Shown: positions 50,901-64,000 of the stretch, in pieces
How positions within the stretch are numbered: position 1 is the first letter of the stretch
Layout of the letters: the number at the start of each line of letters is the position of its first letter
DNA from: Tigriopus japonicus
Lineage: Eukaryota > Arthropoda > Copepoda > Harpacticoida > Harpacticidae
Direction of reading: 5' to 3'
Assembly: GCA_010645155.1 (NCBI GenBank)
Contig: JAAGOF010000209.1
Coordinates: 71,733 to 135,732 of the forward strand
DNA: 64,000 bases
Position numbers and translations under genes: made by a program
The notes under the pieces: model-generated
What the model was told of the DNA's origin: nothing
Databases searched by the model: none
What the model saw: only the letters and a program-made list of their open reading frames with translations

Positions 50901-53890
50901 GACCCCAAAAAGGGCAAAAATTGCGCAAAGGGAATATAGGGGAAAATAAAAGGGAATAAAAAATATGGAAGCACTGCAACGATCCTTTTAGAAATGCTTC
51001 GTTTTGTTTTGTGCTGTGACCAATTTAAGCAAGAGAAGTTGGCCAAAAACTTTGAGAATGTTTCTTACATCGAGATTGAAGAAAAAGGAAAATTTTTTAT
51101 ATTGAGAATTCTTATGTAGTAAAATTTTGAAGTAGTAAAATATTGGTCAGCGCGGAAAAGTTACTTAAATCGCGAAAATTGCTTAAACTGAGATTTCTTA
51201 AATCGAGATTCGATTGTACTATTGAAACTTTGATGCTTTTTAAAATCCAGACTCGATTTTAAAAAACCAGAAATAATATTTCCAGCATGAAAAGCGAAAT
51301 AGTGACCAAATTTAACAATCTCAAAGCCCGGCAAAAAACATTTTCAACTCATTTTACAACACTTAAAGACAAAAACTCATGAGAGTTTCTTGACTTTTTT
51401 TACCCTATCACGACCAATCTTTATATTATGTAGGCTCAATAGTCAAAAGAGACAATTCAATCCGACAAGAAAACTAATTGGAATGTAGAGAGGTGGATCA
51501 ACACTACTGCATGTTTTCTTCCACTCAAGTTTTGTGGACACGGTACTGAAAAATTCCAATCAAGTTTGTATGGAAATTCTCAACACTATTATGGCTCAGG
51601 AAACCATGCAGAACAACTTTATTTTATTACGTTTTTTACAATCAGGTCTAGATAAAACTTTATATAGCTAAAAAACTATTGAACAAACAGATTTTTTGAA
51701 CACCTAGTACACTTTTAGAGCAGATTTAGATATTTTGTTGAATCGAAATTACTTGAAAATATGTTGCACAGCTGCCGTGTTATTGAGTTTTACTGGTACA
51801 TGTTTGACTCAAAAGAGCAAAAAAAAACGCTCGGTACGCTCAATTTGTGTTTGGGAACTTTCATACAAACTTGATTTGATTTTTTTTAGTACCGTGTAGA
51901 CCCAATCAAAAGCAATTCGAATCATTGTCGGAGAGAGCCCATTCTTGGAAAACGGACTTTCTTTACAAATGGATCAACCTATTTCCCATAACAAGTCCAC
52001 AACATAACAAAATAAAAGGTTCCCATTACCCAACAAATCTTAAACTTAGTGCCTTGTTTGCTTTAGAATTTGTAGTTAGTGTGGATTCTCCAAGTCTTAC
52101 CTGAGTTTATGTACAAGCTCATCGTCCACCCATCGGCGCCATTTTCGTTCGTTGACAATGTCTTCTTTGGTTCTCTGTGTGGGGGCATCTTTGTACATCA
52201 GGAAATATTTATTCATGACGTCAACTTTCTCTTTGCCGTCATTGTCTCGGTAGTTGATTCGGGGGAAACATGAGACCACTTCCAAAAGACCTGAACACAA
52301 ATAAAAGAGCCTTCTTAGAGCTGTGGCATTCATTCATGAGAATTGATCTGAATACTTCTGCAATACAAATCTTCAATATGATAATGATATTCTACTTGGG
52401 AATTTTCACAATAAGCCAAAATCTTAAGGCGTTTTGGACCATGTCGAAAATTTGCTTTTACTTCTCTAAAACATCTAGAATTTCAAGGATCAATTTGGAT
52501 TTACAAACAAAATCTGATCAGGAATACAGTTGCTATTTATTTTTTGGAATTTTTCTTAATACCATCCAACATTTTTGTCAATGGATGTTGGGGTATTCAA
52601 CAAATTTTTAACAACTTACTTTGGGATTTGTCTGTGAGGAAACTTGCTAAGGCCGAAATGATCATGGTGGAGTCGGTTAGCTTTATCTTTTGGCCATTTG
52701 GTGTCTCTGCCACTAAAATGGGCACTTTCTTGTAGTCTGACCATTTCACCTGTAAACAACAAACGTTAATAGAATGTGTTGTACCAACAGAGGAATCAGA
52801 CAATTAAAATTATGGGTAATTTCGTGAGCTTTTCTATTTCTTTACAATTTTACAAATAGAGGCAATCGTGTCAATTGATATTAAAGAAACCATGCAAATG
52901 GTGTCAGCTGTTTTCATCCGATTTTAACGTAATACATATAATATTCATCGCGATTAACATTGGGAAGCAGATCCTAAAAAATATGTAAATTTTTAAGTTT
53001 CTCTCCCATTTAAAAAATTCGAGTAACTCTATGGTTTTATAAACTACTTGACAGAAGAGCAACTTAAAATTTACATGTGATAGATCGCTGAAAGCTCTGC
53101 CATTTTTTTTTGATAACATACACTATTTGTTTTCAACAACGTGAGGGGTAAATATCTTGATCACCTACAACTGGATTGCTACATGTCAATTTTTGTGATT
53201 GTATTTCAACTCAGCTTCGTAAAGAACGCGCATTTTGATGGCTGGCTACTCATTTGAGAACAAGAGATGGCACCACCAGCAGTGTGTGTTGAATTGTGCC
53301 AGAGCCAGCTATGTGACAAAAATGTTTAAACAGCTTGGAAACTTTTTAGTTCAAACGCTAATCCAGCAAAGAAAAACGTACAATGAAATCTAATATTAAC
53401 TTACTTGAGTACGCGTCACAGAGTTGACCTCAATCACGTCATAACTCAATCCATAATAGTCCAACAAAGCCCGTGTCTTACAACAAAATGGACAGGGTTG
53501 GTACTGGAACAAGGTGAGTTTCAAGCCCGTGTGGTCATTGGGATTAACAAATTGTCTAGCCACTTTCAGTTCAGGCACTTGCTCTGTCATTAAGAAGTCC
53601 TCCAACGTCGTTTGAGGATTGCCAATAGGTGGCGCTTTTGTGGCATATGACCTCTCATAGAGGGCATAACCTGTCCCAACTACTATGCTGCCTGCTATAA
53701 CTTTGAGCAAATTGAATTTCTTTTTTGGGGGTGGGGCTTTTGAGGAGGGAGGAGGGATGGGAGGGACAACCGTGGAATATAATTTGAAGGTTAAAGGCGT
53801 GTTTTGGCGTGCCAACAAGGATAAGGAAGGGGATTGAAGCAAGGGACGGGTGTTATGAATCCCTTGTCTGAGTAGAGACAAAGTATACAT
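47906..53890 (-). CDS. PTGES2: Membrane-associated prostaglandin E synthase 2
   Basis: Four exons, in reading order: 53405-53890, 52620-52749, 52101-52290 and 47906-48329. They join in frame to 409 aa (human 377 aa). The N-terminus is Ser/Leu/Arg-rich like a mitochondrial presequence, with a membrane segment at about 61-79 (LLKVIAGSIVVGTGYALYE). The glutaredoxin-like domain has LTLFQYQPCPFCCKTRALLD with CPFC at 133-136, then VPILVAETP and DSTMIISAL. The GST-C-like domain has KWRRWVDDELVHKL, SPNVYRTPSEAL, GKRLKSRH and GGDKPNLADLGVYGVL. The family converts prostaglandin H2 to E2 in vitro; its role in vivo is debated and heme binding has been reported. Intron 3 is 3.8 kb and carries two pogo/Tigger-like elements. 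Confidence 0.95.
48330..49862. other. First part of PTGES2 intron 3 (left of the MITE), no gene seen
   Basis: AT-rich. A 60-codon minus-strand frame (49549-49731, reading KRKGHKDKIVLGNARKKGR) lacks a family match. 48440-48600 has weak similarity to 26200-26370 (CCAAAATGAACC region). Confidence 0.4.
49865..50050. mobile_element. 186-bp pogo/Tigger-like MITE inserted in a TA
   Basis: Terminal inverted repeats of 27 bp with one mismatch, beginning CAGTCAACTTCGGATATAAG and ending with its reverse complement. Flanked by TA on both sides (49863-49864 and 50051-50052). The internal GGATATAAGGGA repeats are also characteristic. The CAGT start and TA target agree with the pogo/Tigger branch of Tc1-mariner. 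No coding capacity. Confidence 0.92.
50053..51216. mobile_element. 1.16-kb Tigger-like non-autonomous element
   Basis: Starts CAATCGAATCTC..ATTTAA and ends GAGATTCGATTG, followed by TA (51217-51218). Near both ends are repeated forms of CTTATATCGAGATT / AATCTCGATTTAAG, as in Tigger-like TIR zones. Its left TA (50051-50052) is also the right TA of the MITE. No transposase frame is left. Confidence 0.8.
50838..50929 (+). repeat. 23-bp tandem repeat in the Tigger-like element
   Basis: AAAAAGTGCGCAAAGGGGAC plus CCC, three full copies (starts 50838, 50861 and 50884) and a partial one. The minus-strand frame that repeats FGVPLAHFLGSPL comes from this array. Confidence 0.85.
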
Positions 53891-55018
53891 GGTGATTTGT
53901 TATTTGATTTTGTGGCACTAGGATGTAGGCATTCACTTTTATAACATGTTGTTTAGGCCCAAGAGAACACTGGACAGCTGATCAGGATTACTACAAAAAG
54001 ACACTAGATTTGGTCGTCTTAATGTTTGACTTTTATCATGATGCAAAATCAGTTAGTGAAGATTTAATTGGCTTTTCTTAAGTGTTTTCAATTCCACGAA
54101 AGTTAATCAAAAACAATATGAATGAGATTAAATGAAAATGTACGAAGTAATCATGTGCTTCAGATTGGCATTTCATTTTAGAATAACCAAATTTACCCTT
54201 CTATTTGGCATCACTGTCATTGACGAGCGTTGTTGTTCTTTGTAATTGCTTTCACGCAAACTTTCTTTTGGAGATAAAGAATCTGACGGATCGCGCAACC
54301 TAATATTTTGGACGAAGTTTGGACAAGACGAAGATTTCTTTCCTAGCTTTTCTATTTTGGAGTGATTTTATCTTTTCATTGCAGACATGAGTCTAGTGAA
54401 ACTTCAAGATTTTTGGAAGCTTAAATTATCTTTGAAATTTGATTTGGGAAGGCAAAATCTACATATTGAGCATAAATCGACTTCAATTGAATATATTTCT
54501 ATGGAAATGTTGTGTGTGATTTCTAACAAGATGTTATTTAGCCTATTCAACCTAATGTCATATAAGTTCTAACTTTTCAGAAACCGTCTCGACATTCTTT
54601 TTCCATCTTTGGCAAAAATGCTGCTACTTCTGTTCTACAGAACTGGAGCCATTATAAAAGAAACAGCTCTTTCTAAGCCCTATTAAAAAGCTACAATCTT
54701 ATTCACAAGAAATAATGGCTCTAATGTCTCTGGCTGGAAAACTATACTCAATAGTTGAGAAAAAACTTTGGGATTTTTTTTCTAATGCCAATCGGGGAAA
54801 AAATGAATGAAAACCTTAATCATGCCCATTTGGATAACAATGAAGTAAAGGGCTATTATTAGAATATTGTTCGACAGCAGCCTAACTATACTTACATCGA
54901 GAGTGATGATTATATCAAGAGACGTTATGCACTTCGAGATACAATAAAAGCACAAGAAAGAAAGCAAGTGACAGAACTTTGTCAAGGCTTCAAATTTTCA
55001 TGAAATGTAATTTACCTA
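53891..55018. other. PTGES2 5' flank, no gene seen
   Basis: AT-rich. The PTGES2 promoter should lie near 53900-54050, but no firm core element is recognised. Confidence 0.45.
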
Positions 55019-55932
55019 CCCCATGTTCCAAATTTAAGGTAACACTTACAAAAATGGGCATAACTTTTAACTGAAAGATATTCGTGGACATCGAATAAAA
55101 GGTTTCATGATCTTGAGAGTCTACCAGTTGCTGATGTTTACTTTAAACATCATTTCCTTCACCCTGAACAACATGGAGACCGAGCGCCAAATGGTGATCG
55201 ACATGGCGTCGCGCGGAATGACAGTGACGGAGACCTCCAAGGCCATGGGAATCAGCCGAAAGGCCATCTATGCCATCAAAAAAAGGTTCGAGGAGCGCGG
55301 AACGGTCGAGAGGAAGAAAGGGCAGGGACGAAAGAGGTCAGTAAGGACAAAAGCCAAGATTATCACTGTCAAAAATCGCGTGAAGAGGAATCCAGTCCGG
55401 ACCATTTGTGGCATGGCCAAGGCCATGTCCTTGACCCCGAGCACAGTCCATAGGATTGTTCATGACGATCTGGGAATGATGTTGAATAAATGTTCAATGC
55501 AAAAATTTGTGTTATCTAACACCCTTTTGAAGTTATCCAAGGAATAAAAGAGCATGAACAATCTCTTTAAGATCTTTAACCTGTGGCTTAGATCCCTAAA
55601 TTGACCTGTAAACTAAAAATAATAGATTTCAATGTTGACAGAAAATTTAGAGGGGAGGAATAGAAGGATAAAAAATTCAAGTTAATATTATTAAAAATCA
55701 GATATTGTACACAACTATACACGTCACTGTCATTCCGCGCGACGCCATGTCGATCACCATTTGGCGCTCGGTCTCCATGTTGTTCAGGGTGAAGGAAATG
55801 ATGTTTAAAGTAAACATCAGCAACTGGTAGACTCTCAAGATCATGAAACCTTTTATTCGATGTCCACGAATATCTTTCAGTTAAAAGTTATGCCCATTTT
55901 TGTAAGTGTTACCTTAATTTTGGAACATGGGG
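55019..55932 (+). mobile_element. Rearranged Tc1-type element with 211-bp inverted ends
   Basis: Flanked by TA on both sides (55017-55018 and 55933-55934). The left end 55019-55229 and the right end 55722-55932 are near-perfect inverted copies; I saw one mismatch near the tip (CCCCATGTTCCAAATTTAAG versus ..AAAATTAAG). The left copy includes promoter and the start of a transposase frame (ATG at 55173), which runs to 55547. The frame encodes the Tc1-type paired DNA-binding region: first helix-turn-helix GMTVTETSKAMGISRKAI, a GRKR linker, and the second NPVRTICGMAKAMSLTPSTV HRI. It stops soon after HDDLGMM. The DDE catalytic part is missing, so the element cannot move itself. Confidence 0.9.
55173..55547 (+). 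pseudogene. Tc1-type transposase, N-terminal DNA-binding part only
   Basis: 124 codons with two helix-turn-helix units and a basic linker (KKGQGRKRSVRTKAK). Full Tc1 transposases are about 340 aa, so the DDE/D domain is lost. The first 19 codons are also present, inverted, at the right end of the element. Confidence 0.85.
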
Positions 55933-55934
55933 TA

Positions 55935-56689
55935 AAACTCCAAAAAAGCTTTGCGAGCCAAAAGTTAAAAGCTTTCACCGACAGAATGATTCTAATTCGA
56001 GTCCCATAGAATCGACTTTCGAAAAATTGCTATCTTGCGTCATCTCTCTCAACACGTTGGTTTACCAATGAAAACGAAATGTAAAACAAAGGCAAGATTT
56101 CCAAAACACACTCAAGACTGGCAAAAGTAGTGTTACTCTTGAAAATAAGTTTGTAGTAAAGCGGGCACATTCGGACACGTAGGTTCAAGTTAAACCAAGA
56201 ACTCTCATAAGCGCACAATTTTAGTTAAAAATGTAGCTCTACCAATAACTGAATGTTCCGTTGTTAGGTTTTCCTAAAGCAAACAATGAGTTAAGAATAA
56301 AAATACTGTCCCATATCTCTATCTGGGGGTACTTTTGAAATTTGTTGCCCAATTTCAAATTTGAGGAGGAAATTGATAAAGTTTCAATGTTTGTCCCATC
56401 ATCAAGCGCTCCTTAAGTACAAATCGTACCGAGGTCTTTCGTTTTGGCGCAAGAAAGAAACCAGTTTTTCGTCCCAAAAAATCGACCCAAAGACCGTCGC
56501 CCATCACCATGTATGGCAAAGCAAGAAGCACTGAATTAACTGGAGTGGAAGGCTGGCAGTGAAAAATATAATTTCCACTAGAATCTAATCAATTACGTTG
56601 TTTTGATAATGAAACCTTGCTTGTGTTGGATAAACTACGTATTTCAATTTTTTAATCAATCAAAAGTCACAGTCAAAAGTTGAAATCAA
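55935..56689. other. Intergenic, no gene seen
   Basis: Only short open frames; no repeat recognised. Confidence 0.45.
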
Positions 56690-56910
56690 AAAAGTTTCTT
56701 AACGCAGTTTCCTGTTTTGAGAGAGGTCCCAGGTTCACTTCTCCTCCCCGACCCTTCTCAAGGAAACTTTTAGGCGGTAATACACGCCCACAGACGGAGG
56801 AGAACCATTCTGACACCGGACTTGAAATTGCCTATTGGAAAAATTTGCACGATGTGATGGCTGGCTTCATTGGCCGGGGAGGCTCAACCCTCCGACCCTA
56901 GCACCTAAGA
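56690..56910 (+). mobile_element. tRNA-derived SINE, copy 2
   Basis: Matches the minus-strand copy at 25488-25720 from GAGAGAGGTCCCAGGTTC through CCCCGACCCTTCTCAAGGAA to CTCAACCCTCCGACCCTAGC. The tRNA-like head is truncated and box B has mutated (GGTTCACTTC), so this copy is likely inactive. Confidence 0.82.
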
Positions 56911-57541
56911 ATCCAAAAATCCATCCAGAATAAGATTGCCCTTTTCCAATAGTCGCCTTACCACAAAAGGGCGAGCTCCTTCATTCTATGCCCTTTCAAT
57001 TACATAAGCTTGAGAAGACCTAACTTTTCACTCCATCGTTTGATTTAACTGATACTTGATAAATGAAGTGTTGGGTCAATTATTTGAAAAATGTAATTAA
57101 TACAATTACTTCGTCAAAAAGATTTCTTGATGACAATTATTTCGTCAAAAACTGTAATTAATTACAATTACATCTCCCAATGAAGTAATGGACTTCATTT
57201 ACAATTGCATATTAATTACAATTTTCCCATCTCTTTCACCCTTTTGTCTTTCCAAAACGATGAAAGATTTTCAGATTTGCCATTTTTTGAGTAGTGATGC
57301 ATCAACTGGCATGTTATTATGTCGAAGAAGATCAATATAAAAGCGTGATGTACCAAAAGTAAAAGCTTTTGAACGGGCCAAAACATCAAAAGAATTACAG
57401 CCTCAATCACAAGGCACCTTTTATTTGCTAGTAACATCACATTGACATCAAATTGATGACAAAATAATTGTTTTGCATGTGAAAACTGAAAAATTGGTTT
57501 TATAGTCATTTTGTAGTAGTAGTAAAACCGACTGAACAAAT

Positions 57542-57845
57542 TAGCATCTTTAAACTATTATTGGGATCAAAATGAAGTTCTACTTTTTGCAAAAGCACAA
57601 GCTTGGTTAATTGGCTTTAATTCAATCACCCTGAAAATAAGTTTTGCATATTATTTACCAGCAAAGGTATCTTTACATGAAATATCGGTAGATCCAGGGA
57701 CCTAGAACCATCAAGTGGACGATTTAACGTTAAAAAACTTGGATTCACCAAAATGGGCTGAGCAACTCAGCATGGCCAACGGCCCTGTTTTGCCGCTAGC
57801 GGTAAGATTTAAAACGCTCACTTGAAGCAACCTTTGTCATGCCCC
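57542..57845 (-). mobile_element. Solo end of the TIR element found in the SLC22 intron
   Basis: The reverse complement of this stretch is homologous to 60668-60965: AAACAGGGCCGTTGGC, CTCAGCCCATTTTGG, CCAAGTTTTT, TCTAGGTCCCTGGA and AGGGTGATTGA in order. It lies 280 bp 5' of the SLC22 start codon, so it may overlap that promoter. Confidence 0.75.
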
Positions 57846-58123
57846 GTTGATTTGGTACTACTGGAAATGAGAATTCTCATCGCTAGCCTCCCAATCCGGA
57901 AATTCAGTGCTTCATGTTCAGAGGCGCTATATTGGAGCAAATGTTGTAAAGCACATATTGCCCTGCATTAAAAGAAGAAGAAAACACCATGACCCCCGGG
58001 ACCAAGTCAAGTTCATCCATCGAGTGATTGGACTGAATTTTCAATTGGAAGCAATACCGAATTTCCCCCTCAAAACTCCTTTTTTCAGTCTCATTTGCGA
58101 CATCGAGTCTTTGACTCGTCAAA

Positions 58124-62703
<4,580 letters not shown>

Positions 62704-63510
62704 AACTTTTTCAAATGGTTAATTCACTTGAGCTTTCTTTCCTAATGAAATTTTTGTCATCAACTTCTGAAACCGTTTGCTTGTTCATAAACTTGATTCA
62801 TGTAGAGAATGGATAATGACCAAATCTAACACGTCGAACACTTTGAAATTAGATTTGCAACAAAGTTAATAACTTTTTAATACCCTAGTTTCTAAATTAA
62901 ATTCAACGAAAATTCAATGGGAATGCATGGAGAAAGAAATGGCCAATCCTCAGCTTTACATTTCATTTATGTTCAATGAAGATTAGAGAATACTCCGCGA
63001 AAGTGGTGCTAAATTAAGAAGAAGAAGAACAAAATGTTGCCCAACTTGATTTGGAATTCACTGCCTCGAAAAACAGTTAATCCAATCAGCAATGGATATC
63101 TCTAGATTGGAAGCCAACAACCACCTCACAAACTTTTCAACGATTTGCGACGTTAAAGTTGCTCTTGAAGCTTTCTTGCTTAAATAAATGAAAGTTTGGT
63201 TGCATTCGAAAATTTCACATCTAACACTGCAGTATATATTGATGGTTTTCGGGACCGTCTTCATGTGTGGGGTATGTTTGTGCTCTTCATATTTGGTCCA
63301 AAGGTGGAGCAAGAGAGATATATTCCTTCCCAAACACCCCAAATGCACTCAATTTCTCCATGTGAGTGGGCAAAGACGAAACGGACATGAAGTAGGCGAG
63401 TCAAGGAGAAGAAAGGTTGAGCCAATCCCTCCTTGTTCTACTACTTCGAGTCGTAATGGTAGTAGTATAGTAATATTAGTACCAACCAATACCACCACTC
63501 ACTCACCCAC
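62704..63510. other. SLC22 3' flank, no gene seen
   Basis: Two frames of 96 and 125 codons (63058-63348 minus and 63188-63565 plus) overlap on opposite strands and show no recognised family. A short ACTC repeat lies at 63492-63521. Confidence 0.4.
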
Positions 63511-63725
63511 TCACTCACTCAGTATGCTTCTACAACTCAAGTTCAGTGCGGTCCCCGGTCTATAAGGTCCCACTTTGTTGGAATTGAAAGTGGGCGAGCA
63601 GGGGCCACGCTTTCCTCTTTCAATTACTTCTTCAAGCACAGATGTACTAGTCCTGATGGGTTTCAAGGAGTTGGAACCACCTTTCCGAGGAGAAGACCTC
63701 CCAGGGAGTTTGGCATCAGATCTGA
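63511..63725 (-). other. Possible terminal coding exon of an unknown gene
   Basis: On the minus strand, TTACTTCAG could be an acceptor before SDAKLPGRSSPRKGGSNSLK, followed by PIRTSTSVLEEVIERGKRGP and a stop at 63511. Base composition is higher in GC than the surrounding spacer. The family is unknown and upstream exons would lie outside the window. Confidence 0.25.
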
Positions 63726-64000
63726 AGTAACGAGTTTCCATTCAGGAAGGCTAACCAATGGGACAGACCGACATGCGCATCATGAATTTTCATGTGAGAC
63801 GATCGAGGAGTTATGGCCTTCCATCTAAATGGGTTCGCTTTCCAAACTGTAGATCTCACCACCCTGATCTCATCAGGTTTGCCAATTGGTACGCGTTCTC
63901 TTCCTAACGTGGTCGCTCAGGGATTACGCTAGGGATGGAAAATAGCGTCAAGAAAAAAGCCCTCCAGGAGACGGCAAAAAGGCGCGGGTTAGGTTAGATT
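63726..64000. other. Right edge, no gene seen
   Basis: Contains no open frame of note; ends with GGGTTAGGTTAGATT, another short TTAGG-type match. Confidence 0.4.

Noticed and set aside
50738..51046. 102-codon minus-strand frame with repeated FGVPLAHFLGS
   Set aside because: It arises from the 23-bp tandem repeat inside a Tigger-like element.

Overview
The window is nuclear DNA of an invertebrate animal, most likely an arthropod and probably a copepod-type crustacean. The evidence is spliced genes with GT-AG introns, single-copy metazoan genes, peritrophin-type chitin-binding domains, short TTAGG-type repeats and AT-rich gaps full of transposon remnants. The species is inference; the sequence alone does not name it. 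One assembly gap (run of N) lies at 38855-39303.

Left part (1-15.7 kb): the 3' part of a class II CCA-adding enzyme gene (TRNT1, minus strand, running off the left edge). Then come two COP9 signalosome subunit genes, head to tail on the plus strand: COPS8 (CSN8, 4 exons) and COPS1/GPS1 (CSN1, 7 exons). They are 2.1 kb apart, separated by a LINE fragment. A tRNA-Trp(CCA) gene lies inside COPS1 intron 3. Both proteins join the same complex, which removes NEDD8 from cullins.

Middle (15.7-44 kb): mostly repeats. It holds an intronless M13 metalloendopeptidase (neprilysin/ECE type, minus), a nested pair of hAT-like elements, another hAT-like element with GACACC arrays, a 150-bp higher-order tandem repeat, a 5'-truncated non-LTR retrotransposon, and a secreted two-domain chitin-binding (peritrophin-like) gene. 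A decayed second copy of that gene is split by a fold-back type element.

Right part (44-64 kb): a short kinectin/RRBP1-like ER coiled-coil gene (plus), PTGES2 (membrane-associated prostaglandin E synthase 2, 4 exons, minus), a rearranged Tc1-type element, and an SLC22 organic ion transporter gene (6 exons, plus). The introns of these genes also carry MITEs with readable target-site duplications.

Exon boundaries were set by eye from GT-AG signals, frame continuity and family knowledge. For all five multi-exon genes the joined exons keep one open frame. The protein-coding genes are ordinary metazoan genes. The more unusual content is the linkage of two COP9 subunits and a set of apparently uncatalogued non-autonomous transposon families, several with two or three copies in this window.
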